From positions 59,832,883 to 59,896,882 of the forward strand of contig CM055097.1 in assembly GCA_029204225.1 (NCBI GenBank): a DNA stretch of 64,000 nucleotides, written 5' to 3'. This document shows, in pieces, positions 35,715 to 49,801 of the stretch. Every line of letters starts with the position of its first letter. Position 1 is the stretch's first letter. A program made the translations under genes and the position numbers. A model generated the notes under the pieces. It was not told the DNA's origin. It ran no database searches and was given only the letters and a program-made list of their open reading frames with translations. Origin of the DNA: Diphasiastrum complanatum. Taxonomy: Eukaryota > Streptophyta > Lycopodiopsida > Lycopodiales > Lycopodiaceae.

Positions 35715-36615
35715 GAGCAAGGACAGGCCACATCCATTTCATAAGAGGGCCAACCTCTCATCCCTATACAGGCCTGCCTACCATTTGAGAAGTGCGGGAT
35801 AGATTTTGTGGGACCTATCCGCCCAGGTTCTTCCACACGAAAGAGCTACATATAGTAGCTACTGATTATTTACCAAGTGAGCTGAAGCAAGGGCTGTAGC
35901 CAAGGATAATGCTAAAGCAAAAACATGGTTTCTTCTGGAGTAGGTTATAGGGAGATTTGGAGCCCCAAGAGAGTTAATATCAGATAGAGGAACTCACTTT
36001 CTAAATAAGACCATAGAAAGTTTGACTGAACAACTGAGCATAGAGCATAAGAAGAGTACCCCCTATCATCCTCAGGCCAATGGATAGGCTGAGAGTACAA
36101 ACAAACAATTGTAAGCAATCATAAAGAAAACGGTGTCTGAAACAAAAAGAGACTGTACTTAGCATTATGGGCTTACAATACGTTCTATAAAACTAGCATG
36201 AATCACACACCACTTTTTTTGGTTTATGGATAGAAGTGTGTCCTACCCATAATGATAGAACTACCCACATTGAGATTCGCCATGACACATGATTTGGGGA
36301 TGAAAGAATCCATGCAGCAACGTATCGATACATTGGAGGAGGTAGATGAACAAAGACTAGCCTCCCTAGTCCATCAGGAGACCTTTAAAAAATGGATGAA
36401 GTTGACTCACAAAAGATTAAATGTTACTCTTTTTCCTAGATCAACTAGTACTATTCAGAGATCCACGCCATGATCTTATGCCCCAGAAGTTGGTTTTTAG
36501 GTGGAGTGGACCTTATGTTGTAAAGAAACTCTACGAAGTGGTTGATCTATCAGGCGAGGTGTTCAAACACTGAACCAACATTGATAAAATCAAACCTTAT
36601 TACGTCTAGAGTGAG
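35715..36615 (+). pseudogene. Ty3/gypsy integrase, broken
   Basis: Pieces in order: FEKCGIDFVGPI near 35785 (core start with first Asp), VATDYLPS near 35855, LISDRGTHF near 35975 (second Asp), STPYHPQANG followed by a stop near 36085 (third acidic site next to it), LVYG...LPIMIELPTLRFAM near 36225-36280, and after a frameshift FRWSGPYVVKKLYEVVDLSG then NIDKIKPYYV near 36490-36605. Several stops and one or more frameshifts. This type of integrase tail (GPYVV...KPYY) is usual in Tat/Athila-like gypsy elements. RT and LTRs are not seen upstream. Confidence 0.85.
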
Positions 36616-36667
36616 GTGGAGGTTTTACTTGTACAATGTATAATATTGTTATATTTTATTTTCAAGG

Positions 36668-37213
36668 TTGGATTTAAAAGAACGAAAAAGAGAAAAATTA
36701 GTGGATGAGATTGATATGACAAACAAGGAGACCTATAAAAAACAAGGTCGAAACAACACCAAGATAAATGAATGGGGTTTTGGTTTATCTCTACCTATGG
36801 CAGAGATAATACAAGCCAAGGTGAGAATTTTTACTGTGGATATAGTATCCATGGATGTTAGGATAGATTCAAAGCTGATGTGGGAATGGGACAGTCAGGA
36901 TGACTTGTCCTACTTATCTTTTATGTGGGAACTTGGATTAGTGGAAAGGGCTTTAATAGATTGTGAGTATGACAGCCCTTGTCGATCACACTATGATGAT
37001 GATAGCATCTATTTCAATATAGATATCATAGATGAAAGAACCTTGGATGAAATTTCAGAAGTAGTCCCTGTCAGAAAGACAATCTATGCCTATTTTCAAC
37101 CTGCCAAACAAAGTGTTTCCAGAAGATTGCGACACAAGATTACTACCTTTATGGGTGGTCTACACTTGGGTACGACTATTGTCACCTACTCACCTCATCT
37201 AATGAACATCTAG
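36668..37213 (+). CDS. Unknown ORF between gypsy integrase and RNase H
   Basis: A 181-codon open frame that begins with TTG rather than ATG. It directly follows an acceptor-like TTTTATTTTCAAG, so it may start by splicing or by read-through. No family is recognised. It is Lys/Arg-rich at the start (DLKERKREKLVDEIDMTNKE), acidic in the middle (DCEYDSPCRSHYDDDSIYFN) and ends YSPHLMNI. It is fully open although the integrase just upstream is riddled with stops. It lies about 50 bases after the integrase end and 85 bases before the RNase H ORF, in the same direction, so it is probably part of the same element. Confidence 0.5.
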   Translation: MDLKERKREKLVDEIDMTNKETYKKQGRNNTKINEWGFGLSLPMAEIIQAKVRIFTVDIVSMDVRIDSKLMWEWDSQDDLSYLSFMWELGLVERALIDCEYDSPCRSHYDDDSIYFNIDIIDERTLDEISEVVPVRKTIYAYFQPAKQSVSRRLRHKITTFMGGLHLGTTIVTYSPHLMNI

Positions 37214-37298
37214 AAGACAGACGAGTTGTAAAAAAAAAAAAGTTCGGTTGGAAGTTTGGAGGAGTGCCTGAAATAATCTCATGAGACAATGAAGGGAG

Positions 37299-37949
37299 AT
37301 GAAAATAAACCGCACTCTTTTTGATGGGGCCTCTAGAGATACTGAGCAGAGGGGGGCCAGTGGTGTAATCTTAAGGGAGGGAGAAGAAGTGGCTAGCACG
37401 GGAGTTTTTATCGGTAAGGGATTCACCAACAACATGGCAGAGTTTAAAGCACTTATTTTGGGTTTGCAAATGACATTGAAAGCACAAAGAAGGATATCTT
37501 CTATAAAAATTATAGGAGACTCACAACTTGTGATATATGGTATGAACGGGAAATACCGAATTGTAGATCGAAGACTGAAAGCCTATGTCGCAGCCGCCCA
37601 CGAGATCAGAAGACACTTTTGCCACATAGAGTGGATTCAGATACCTAGGCATAGAAACAACGATTGTGACCTCCTGGCTAATCTAGCATTTCAACATGAT
37701 TTATACTACTATTCTGCACCAGAAGAGTGGAATTCACCACGATTTAGTTCTACGATCGACTTATGGGTAGCCCTAAGGACTGAATCCGCCTATGGAATAC
37801 AAAGGGTAGAGAAGATTCTTTGTCAAAATTCAGAGACCCAGCACAGTCTTGTAACACAATTACAAGCCTTTATATGCCAGGAATTAAATAAGACATATTT
37901 AAAGAGTTTTGGTGGGAAGATAGCTCAAGGGATTATGAATACAACATAG
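37299..37949 (+). CDS. RNase H-like domain protein (gypsy additional RNase H), intact
   Basis: A 216-codon ORF from ATG 37299. The RNase H fold markers are all present: FDGASRDTEQRGASGVIL near residue 8 (first Asp), NNMAEFKALILGLQMTL near residue 45 (Glu), IKIIGDSQLVIYGMNG near residue 69 (Asp) and RHRNNDCDLLANLAF near residue 113 (last Asp). So the catalytic set looks complete. The sequence is of the kind found as the extra, archaeal-type RNase H in Tat-like gypsy elements, where it normally sits between the element's own RNase H and integrase. Here it lies downstream of integrase, after the unknown ORF. The C-terminal 80 residues are unassigned. Confidence 0.75.
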   Translation: MKINRTLFDGASRDTEQRGASGVILREGEEVASTGVFIGKGFTNNMAEFKALILGLQMTLKAQRRISSIKIIGDSQLVIYGMNGKYRIVDRRLKAYVAAAHEIRRHFCHIEWIQIPRHRNNDCDLLANLAFQHDLYYYSAPEEWNSPRFSSTIDLWVALRTESAYGIQRVEKILCQNSETQHSLVTQLQAFICQELNKTYLKSFGGKIAQGIMNTT

Positions 37950-38027
37950 GAAGGAATATGTAATTGTATTGTTATTTTTCTTTTATATTGCCTCAGGGAC
38001 AGGTACAACTTTTCAAATTATCATATT

Positions 38028-38524
38028 ATGGGAACCCCACAACAATCGGGCATTCCCATGATAGGTAGAGAAACACTTAGGGATCTGTTGACAAGTGAAA
38101 AGGCAAGGTCAAAGAGAGAGATATTTGATTGTAAGAAAGAGATCAAAAAATTAGAAAAAGCTGACATTAGGAGCAAAAACGAATCATAGAGCCTAAGGAA
38201 AGATCGGGATTTTTGGAAGCATGAGCATAAGGACTTGGAGGTGGAAGTTAAGATTCAGGAGATCTGATACAGAGAACAACTGAAAAGTCAAGAGAGAATT
38301 ATAGCTAGTCTGTGTGCTGAACTAGCTGCTACAGAGACACTTCCCCTACTAGCCAAAAAGCTGTGCGAATACCAGAAAATAGAATAAAAGATAGATCCCA
38401 CACCGGAGTATCGAGACCCTTTTCCTACATATCCTGCTAAAGGGAGGGAGATATTGGCTGATAGGAAGTTTATGGAGGACTTCGATTCATATGTGTTATA
38501 CCTTCCTAGTGTAGAATTTGAGTA
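38028..38524 (+). pseudogene. Coiled-coil ORF with in-frame stops, gag-like?
   Basis: From ATG 38028 the frame reads MGTPQQSGIPMIGRETLRDL, followed by a highly charged helical stretch (KREIFDCKKEIKKLEKADIR), with three internal stops (TAG near 38189, TGA near 38268, TAA near 38386), and ends at a TAA near 38523. No family is recognised. Position and character suggest the N-terminal part of a gypsy gag. Confidence 0.45.
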
Positions 38525-38559
38525 ATCATACTTTTGACATCCGACCTTCTGCCATTACT

Positions 38560-39355
38560 CAACCCCTGTTCAAATGGCCTATAATCCCAGGTTCTTTTGA
38601 AACTTATATAGATTTATGTCAAATCCTAGAAAGATATGCCATCCTAGCTAGATATAACAAAGACACTACAGTGAGACTAGCTGGGTAATATTTTGAATGC
38701 TTGGTAAGTTGGTTAATCATACCCTGGGGCCATCTAAATAAACCTACGAAGATCAATCCAAAGAGAAGGTGGTGCAATTCCAATGAAGTCATGGAGGAAG
38801 GTTTTGATGCAATTCTATATTTGAAGATTCGAGACAAGTCTGCCAAAGATTGGAAGGTCCTAAACAAAATGTTTTTACATCAATTCTTACAGGGCACATA
38901 TATGATTTTTATAGATGGTCTTGATACCAAGTTTACGCATACTTTTGGGAAAGAAATAATAGGCTTGAGGACAGATGTATGCAGAAGAGCCTATCAGTAG
39001 ATAGGAAATACATATGAAAAAAAAAAAACCATGCTCGCATCATATATGCACGGATTGTGTGAACCACCTTTTTCAATACCAGCTGATCCATGCCATGCAT
39101 TATGCACTTTGTGGAAAGGAAAATGGGCATCGATCTTATTCTGAATTGAGGGCATGAGTGCATAATTTAGGAGCATAGGGTGGGTCAAAGAGAAAAAATA
39201 GGGACATTGAAAACATTACAACTGGAATAGTGCTTGTGAAAAACTGGTGCTCAACTCACATTCGGGGGATTTGTAGAATGTTCAATCATTGTGCTCATGG
39301 AAATACTTCAATAGAATGTGCTAGGTTTTGGAGTAAAAAACAAGATCCTCAGTGA
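38560..39355 (+). pseudogene. Gag-like remnant with zinc-knuckle-like end
   Basis: Open pieces include FETYIDLCQILERYAILARY, then a block similar in pattern to the retrotransposon gag fold (RLAG.YFECLVSWL; IRDKSAKDWKVLNKMFLHQF at about 38825-38885). A frame change leads to ICRMFNHCAHGNTSIECARFW near 39275-39335, which resembles a decayed CCHC knuckle. Stops and frameshifts break it. An A-homopolymer at 39017-39028 sits between the parts. Confidence 0.45.
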
Positions 39356-39439
39356 GGTGGTTCGCACTTTGGCTGTCCATATTCATTTATTTAATTTATG
39401 GTATCAAATTTCAGTACTAGATTGTTGATTTCCAATTGT

Positions 39440-41447
39440 AGCACAACATGACTTCAATCTTAATGTCATCAAAGTAAAGTCGGTCCTATCTCAGACAAGC
39501 TGAATGGATCTAATTACTACTTGTGTAAATTTAAGATGAAGACCTTGCTAATCGCCAACACATTGTTGGATGTTGTCATATGTATCAAAGTGAAGCTTGA
39601 AGACGACACAACTGACTCAATATATCAGACACTTAGATTGGCCACATATCTGAAGCTCAAACTTCGAAAGAAGTATGGGACATCCTAAGCTCACTATATG
39701 ATGTGAGGGACGTAACTTTCAAGTTATATCAATGAAGAAAATTCTTCACTCTCAAGATGTCAAATGGTGATTCACTTCATAATCACGTTAACTAGTTTAA
39801 GAATCTCTTGCAATAGATGGCCACCATTGTCGGTTCGATCGTAGACGATCAAGACACAACTATGATATTGCTTTCAAGCTTGCTCTCTACATATGAGAAC
39901 TGGGCGATGATCATATCGACACACTCAAATTTAACTCATACTAAAGTTAACACTATGTTGCTGCAAGAAGATAATCGAACAAGTCAAGACGCTTCATCAA
40001 CTTCATCATCTCATGCTCTATATGTCAACAAAGGCTCAAAACGAGATAAGCAGAATGTTGCCGCAAGAAGATAATCGAACAAGTCAAGACGCTTCGTCAA
40101 CTTCATCATCTCATGCTCTATATGTCAACAAAGGCTCAAAACGAGATAAGCAGAATGGCTCTAAGCAGTCCACATCAAATCAGAAATCGACGCAAAGTCA
40201 AGAACAATTTTCAAATCCACAGTCGAAGAAGATGTTTTGTAAGTATTGCAAGTGCACTAGTCATGAGATCCAAGATTGCAGGGTACTCAAACTGAAGAAT
40301 GTCAGCAAGCAACCAGATCAATAGGCGAATGCAGTCACAACACCTCTCGACATCGACACAGATGAAGGCTCATTTATGGTCAAAGACCAAAAAGCACTAT
40401 TGGATAATTCCTGATTTCTAGATTTTGGAGCTACTCAACGTATGACCAATCATCTGAACATTTTCACTCCTATACGCCTTACAGTAGAAAGAGATACGTT
40501 CATCTTGGCAACAATAGCACTCATATTATCGAAGGTGATGGCACTATAAGTTTGAAATTCTAGCATGATCAATTCAAACTACTATCAAACGTTTTGTATG
40601 TATCTAAAATCTCTATGAATCTGTTATCAGTAAGTAGAATCACTGATTTAGGTCATAGGGTAGAGTACGAGTCCGATCAATACTGAATTATCGATAAGAC
40701 AAGTAAGGTCTTTGCACTCGACAAGAGGCATGAATACTTATATAGATTGGCACATTGTTATTATGATACTAGTCAAGTTTTGAAAACCTCTGTTCTTGTC
40801 AATAAAGCATTACTATGGCATTATTGTTTAGGAAACTTGAATCATACATTTGTTTCATACATGTCTAAACAATCCCTAGCACTTGAACTTAACTATCCAG
40901 CCGACAAAGTTGGCCTCCCTGTCTGTCATAGCTGCATTTCTGGAAAGCAAACTAGGATTCCCTTTAGATAGAGTCATAGGCATGCAGCAAAAGATTTGTT
41001 AGACGTTGTTCATTTAGATATATGTGGTCCAATGCAAACTTCGTCGTTGCTTGATGGAAAGTATTTTATTACTTTCATTGATGAATATTCGAGAAGACCA
41101 GCTATGTATTTCATTAAGCAAAAATTAGAGGCTTTCAAAATATTTTGACAATTCAAAGAGCGTATAGAAAATCAAACTGGTAAAATAATCAAAGCACCGA
41201 GGTCCTACAACGGGGATATATCTCTACCGAATTCAAGGAGTATTGCCTTAACAACAGCATTGAACAACAATACATTACCTCCTATTCGCCTCGGTCAAAT
41301 GGTCTTGCTGAGAGAAAGAACAGAACCTTAGTCAAATCGGCAAAGTGCATGCTAGCACATGTGACAATTCCGAAGTCCTTCTAGGCTGAAGTTGTTTTCA
41401 CTACAGCCTATATTTAGAACATATGTGTGAAGAATTGAAAAAGATTA
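39440..41447 (+). pseudogene. Ty1/copia gag-protease-integrase relic
   Basis: The decayed gag follows the same plan as the minus-strand copy at 61.4-61.8 kb (the STYENWAMIISTHSN stretch is shared). The zinc knuckle CKYCKCTSHEIQDC near 40240 keeps the CCHC pattern. The protease site reads LDFGATQRMTN near 40425, with DFG in place of the usual DSG/DTG. GAG-pre-integrase (LLWHYCLGNLNH near 40816, CHSCISGKQ near 40925) leads to an integrase core (DVVHLDICGPMQ near 41005, SYSPRSNGLAERKNRTL near 41280). Multiple stops occur, mostly TAG/TGA. It ends abruptly at 41447, where another LTR begins. Confidence 0.9.
39958..40157. repeat. Exact-length 100-bp tandem duplication inside gag
   Basis: Units 39958-40057 and 40058-40157 differ at only two or three positions by eye. 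Both contain GCAAGAAGATAATCGAACAA and GGCTCAAAACGAGATAAGCA. One hundred bases is not a multiple of three, so the duplication shifts the frame of the gag linker. Confidence 0.95.
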
Positions 41448-41451
41448 TCTA

Positions 41452-42174
41452 TGTTAGATATAGGGGTCTTATGTTTTTTACATCAAGCATCTAGGTGTAG
41501 GATGTTGATAGGAATAAATTTGGCATAGATGGCAAATTATGCATTTCCACTTGTAATGCCACTATTGAGCCAAAATAGAGTAAGAGGCTAAACACTTGCT
41601 AATTAGAGTGTAGACAAGTGTAAAGTTTTTGTTTGATGAATTCCAAGAGGTCCAATAGGATTTAGAGGTGGAACCTTGTGAGGTCCAATAGGAAATTGAG
41701 GTGTGCTTGAATATAGTCCAATAGAATTAAGAGGTGCATAGATCAATGATCCAATAGGATCAAGAGGTGACAAAATATGGTCCAATCATAGTTAAGCATA
41801 GTGGTAGCTCGTGGACCTACTAGTATCATTGTACTCCTCATTTTGAAGTCAATTGATTTTGTGATTTCATGGATTTTGTGAGTTATTGGATTTCTAGCTT
41901 TCTCTCTCTACCCGAGAGCTCTTGATGCATTTTCTCTCTCTACCCAAGGAGAGCAGCTTGTTTTTACTTAGATTATTTTTTGAATACTTCCCACACGTGT
42001 GAGTGAGAGTTGGAAGTGATTGAATGCATGTAGTAGTGTGTTTTTGCCATAGGATTCAAGATTGATCTTGAATCTCAATCTAGTCTTGATCTTGGTGCAT
42101 CTACACACCTTAGGAGATCACAAGTACATGTAGTGGACAGTCCACACGTGTGAAATTCAACATGGTATCAGAGC
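41452..42174 (+). mobile_element. LTR and primer-binding site of a copia element
   Basis: LTR from TGTTAGATATAGGG (41452) to TTCAACA (42162), followed immediately by TGGTATCAGAGC at 42163-42174 (initiator-Met primer-binding site). The LTR contains CACACGTGTG twice (41992, 42143). It cuts into the copia relic to its left. Its own body is reduced to the leader and the start of gag at 42920. Confidence 0.85.
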
Positions 42175-42919
42175 CTACCTAAGGTTACCATGCATTTTGA
42201 TCCATCTAAGTGAAAAAAGTTTCATCAATCTTGAGCTAGAAGTTGTCAAGGCCCATTTTCCTAGCTATCTTGTTCAGTCTTGGATCAAAAGAGATCAAAA
42301 GGACATTGATTGGGTCTGACCTGGTACTGTACGGAATCAGGTGCTCAGACACGTGTGAGGAACATCTAATTTCAATTTGGAAGTCCTCTCTCATGTTTAA
42401 TCCATTTATCTTGCTTGATAGCTTGTTTTGAAGCTATTTTTGTCTAGTTTCTGTTGCAATCAGTTTCATTCCATTTGGTTGTGCCAATCAAAAGTTATAA
42501 GCTTTTGAAGAGGGTTAGGTAGGGCACCTAGACCTGGGTGGACACATTTGGTTTGGTCAAGAGATTGCTTGGTTGATCCAAAATCACAGTGGTATGCTTG
42601 CCAATCTCATCTATATGTGATCTAGGCACTGTTTTGAGATCTTAGCCATTTTGTTTCATGCAATATCATTGTATTTGAGTCAAATTTGGTTTTTTAGTGT
42701 ATTTCACACATGCTAAGAGTGTTAGATCCTAACTTTGCCTATACTCCATCATTTGATGTGAAATAGATCTTGTTTTAGAGAGATTTGAGTAGCTAGTGAG
42801 AATCAATTCACAAATTGTTGTAAGATCTTTCATAGGAAGAGATAGTACTCAATTATTGGATCCTATTGAAAGTGTGTAACAACATTTATTGTTCATCATT
42901 TGAGTTTTCTTCACTTCAA

Positions 42920-43062
42920 ATGTCTTCAATGGGTTCATCCTTGTTGGAACCAAGTGAAAGATTGACCACTTCAAATTATTCAATTTGGAAAATGAGGATG
43001 GAGTCCATCTTGATCCTTCAAGACGTGATGGACATAGTTCTTGGCCTTGAAGAATTTTACAT
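42920..43062 (+). pseudogene. Copia gag N-terminal fragment
   Basis: MSSMGSSLLEPSERLTTSNY and then SIWKMRMESILILQDVMDIV is the N-terminal gag signature of copia elements and parallels the gag start at 50590 (NKTNYSIWKVRMES). It breaks off after about 48 codons, where DNA of the opposing minus-strand copia begins. The 42175-42919 leader has no other gene. Confidence 0.85.
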
Positions 43063-43070
43063 AACCAGAT

Positions 43071-45401
43071 CTAAGCCAAGTTTGGCCTAAAAGTCTCAAA
43101 CTTTTCTTTACTTAAAGCTTTCGTAAATATATCAGCAACTTGTAATAACGTAGAACAATGTACAATACTTATATCTTCAGATTGTAGCTTCTCACGCACA
43201 AAGTGATATTTTACCTCAATATGTTTTGTCCTTGCGTGAAAGATAGGATTCTTAGCCAATTGTATTCCACTTTGACTGTCACAGAAAATAACAGTAGGAT
43301 TTACCTGCTTCATGCCAATCTCACATAACGACTTACGTAGCCAAACAGCTTCCTGGGTAGCAGAACTCAACGCTTTATATTCGGCTTCTATAGAAGAAAG
43401 AGAAATAGTATCTTGCTTCTTGCTAGACCATAAAAAACAACCGCTACCAAAATTGAAGGCATAACCTGTTGTTGACTTTCTATCATCTATACTTCCTACC
43501 CAATCAGCATCAACGTAACCCTGCAACTTAGGTAAAATACTTTGTCTTTTGTAGATTAGGCCAAGGTGTACCTTTCACATACGTCAAAGTCCTTTTTGCA
43601 GCTTTCCAATGGTCCATAGTAGGTGATGACATGAATTGGCTAATCAAACTTACATCATAGCAGATATCAAGACGTGTAGTTATAAGATATATCAAACTCC
43701 CAACTAGCTGACGAAATAGAGTAGCGTCAACATGTGCACTATCATCAATACGAGATAATTTCTTACCAGCTTTACAAGGGGTGATGGAAGGTTTGCATCT
43801 GTCATGTGAAATCTCTCCAATAATTGCCCACATACTTGTTTTGACATAACTTGATATCACTGCCAGTTTGCCATACTTCGACACCCAAGCAATAGTGCAT
43901 AAGATATGAATCTGTCATCTCAAACTGCTTGCATAAGTTGGCTTTGATAGAACGAGTGAGGTTCTCATCATTGCCCGTGATAATGATATCATCAACGTAA
44001 AGTACAATCAAGGCAATGCTATCATCATTTATAAGAACATAAAGGTATGGATCTGAATTTGTTCTTACAAATCCATGAGAAAGAAAGTAATTGTCAATGC
44101 GTCCATACCATGCGCGTGGCGCTTGCTTAAGGCCATAAAGTGCTTTGTGTAGTTTACATACCTTCCGTTCTTGCCCTTTTGCCATGAAGCCCTGTGGTTG
44201 GACCATGTAAACTTCTTCCTCTAGGTCACCATTCAAAAATGCGGACTTCACATCCATTTGATGGATCTTCCACCCAAAATGAGATGCTAGGGCAATGATA
44301 AGGCATAGCGTAGTCCACTTAGCCACTGGAGCAAATGTCTCTTCATAGTCAATTCCTTTGCTTTGCTCATAACCCTTCACTACTAGGCATGCCTTATGCT
44401 TTGCTATCGTGCCATCCGCATGAAACTTTGTTCTAAACACCCATTTGTTGTCAATGGGTTTCTTTCCAAGTGGTAGATCAACCAACTCCCATGTATCATG
44501 CCTGTGGATGCATTCTATCTCCTCTTCCATTGCCCTTTGCCACTCTTTGTGATCTTTTGCCTCATCAAAGGTTGATGGCTCTCGACACTTCAAAATGTCA
44601 CTCATTAGGTCATAGTTCACATGATAACGATCGGGAGACTTCCTTTCCAGCGTTGATCTTCTCACTTCTCCTTGTGTGCTAGATCTTGGTTGATTTAGCT
44701 TTGCGTCCTTCATGATCTTTTCATACCATTTTGGTATCTTAGATTCATGTGATACACTACGTGGAGAGTATGTATCCCAAGGAGTGTCTAAGTAATGTCT
44801 CTTACTTCCAACCGGTTTCTCCTTTATTGCTCCTATTGGCAAGTACCTCCCCCTAGCTCTTGAATAGGTGGTGTCCTTTCATACTCGCCCTCTCGACTCT
44901 CATCTTCACTTGCATCATCTTCGCATCTTCTTCATCTTCTTCCTCCAAAATTGTGGGAAGTCTTTTGATGAATTCACCACTTGCATGGTCTTCATCTTCA
45001 TACCTATGCATCTCATCAAAGATTACATCCTTGCTAATGTGAATCTTGTTCATTACAGGATCAAAACACCTGTATGCCTTCGTCCTCTCGTCATAACTGA
45101 CGAAGATACACTTGATTGCTTTGGCATCAAGTTTCTTTCGCTCCTCCTTTGGCACATGTACATACGCCTTACATCCAATGACACGAAACTTGTCGATTTT
45201 TGGCTTTATTCCTGTAAATGCTTATTTGGGAGTCACATTTGGAACCGCAATTGTAGGGCTCATGTTTTGCAAGAACGTTGCCACATTGCACGCTTCTGAC
45301 CAAAGTGAATCGGTCAAGCCCATTTGCTTCATCATGGAGCGTGCACTCTCCATAATAGTCCTGTTTTTTCTTTCAGCTACACCATTACTATGCGGCGTGT
45401 G
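43071..45401 (-). pseudogene. Ty1/copia pol (integrase end, RT, RNase H)
   Basis: The element starts inside integrase (HTPHSNGVAERKNRT at 45401-45360). It goes on through a linker with a DEMHRYEDEDHASGEF acidic stretch (44990-44900) to the RT (WVFRTKFHADGTIAKHKA near 44420, HQMDVKSAFLNGDLEEEVYM near 44250, LYVDDIIITGN near 44000) and RNase H (GYVDADWVGSIDDRKS near 43520, LSSIEAEYKALS near 43400, KHIEVKYHFVRE near 43220). The RT ORF is open for 346 codons and keeps YVDD; frameshifts separate it from the flanking parts. The 3' LTR is missing: at about 43065 it meets the opposing gag fragment. No gag or protease precedes it; instead integrase is fused to the SWIM motif of the transposase relic upstream. 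Confidence 0.93.
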
Positions 45402-48560
<3,159 letters not shown>

Positions 48561-48742
48561 AGACACTGTAAAACTAAATATATATGAAAACTCAAATGAA
48601 TTTTATACTTTTGACCAAAGTCCAACTAGCCGATTAAAAAAGATTGGCTGATTCGAGCTCAGGTGTGCAATGTGTGTATGTGCTCAGGACCTCATTGTTA
48701 GCATCTATACTAAGTTGTCCTGATATTTGTTTTATGTGTAGT

Positions 48743-49107
48743 ATGGTGTTGACACGATCCATGGCGCAGAAAGCTAGAATAGAAGAAAGTGAAAGTTGTG
48801 CAATTATTGATCATATAGAGGTATTCTATTTTTTTATTCCTATTTTAACATATTCAAAATGAAAATTGTAAAATTTAATAACTGTAAAATGATATTGTTT
48901 GTGTTTTGTGCTCATGTCATAGTTACAATCACAAGTTGAAGATCCTACTTAGGTGACTGAGAGAGTTGTTGAATATTCTGATCATGTGGATGTCGTGGAA
49001 ACCGAACAATTGATAGAAAATCATCGGTATTAGAGACTGTTTGTAACGAGGCCAGACAAGCTCAAGACTTGGAAGAATATCATTCAAAAGACCCCACTAC
49101 CACAATA
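48743..49107 (+). pseudogene. Unidentified gene, 5' exons, cut by copia insertion
   Basis: Exon 1: ATG 48743 to 48819 (MVLTRSMAQKARIEESESCA then IIDHIE), donor GTATTC. Exon 2 from 48923 (after CATGTCATAG) in phase: LQSQVEDPT, a TAG, VTERVVEYSDHVDVV, a further TAG after ENHRY, then RLFVTRPDKLKTWKNIIQKT and PLPQY at 49107, where the copia LTR begins. Family unknown. Two in-frame TAG codons are the only defects within the coding part. It starts about 180 bases from the opposite-strand transposase relic, head to head. Confidence 0.5.
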
Positions 49108-49789
49108 TGTTAAAAATTCACAATTCTAGCTTGACTAGTTTTGGTCATATGACTTGTAAATAGTTAGATGGTCATGATGTGGCTTGTCACACGTGCCAAA
49201 TAGCATAGGATTCCATTCATAAGGATGTTCTCAAGTAGACCTAAGTGTTAGAACCTTTGGAATGAGTCCAAATTATGCTTAGATACAAGGGAGAAAAAAT
49301 AGGAGCTATTTTTGGTAGTTTTTGCATTGTTGAGGGATCTCCAAGATTCCAACCCTAACTTGGTAGGGATGAAAGATCCACCAAAATTAGCATTAGGGAT
49401 AGGTTTAGGGCTACTCATACCTGCCCAAAACCGTGATGGATCATGTATATATAGGTGATGATATCTCACCAAAATCAATCAAGCAATTTCATGTTTTTTC
49501 TCTCATAATGGTGCAATTGCTCTCTATGTTCATAATTGTTTGAGTACTTGTGATTACTAATGATTATAGGATTGAATGTAGGTCTGGTGTACAGTACTCA
49601 GACTGTGGGAGGCCGTACTTTCACACGTGTGAAGCCTTCTTCAAGGATTTGGGCCATTTAGTGAGGTTCAAGCATAGATTTTTGATGGATTTTGATGGTT
49701 CAACTTGTGCTAATCTTATGAAATCATAATCTATTGTTTCCCTTATCATTTCAAGTGTTTTAGGATCCTTATTTGCTGTAATTTTTACA
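49108..49789 (+). repeat. 5' LTR
   Basis: From TGTTAAAAATTCACAATTC to TTTTTACA, 682 bp, followed at once by TGGTATCAGAGC. It carries TGTATATATAGG near 49445 (TATA-like) and CACACGTGTG at 49622, in the part missing from the 3' LTR. Confidence 0.95.
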
Positions 49790-49801
49790 TGGTATCAGAG
49801 C
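49790..49801 (+). promoter_or_regulatory. Primer-binding site, initiator-Met tRNA
   Basis: TGGTATCAGAGC directly abuts the LTR end and is complementary to the tRNA 3' end. The remaining 49802-50589 is leader without an ORF. Confidence 0.93.
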
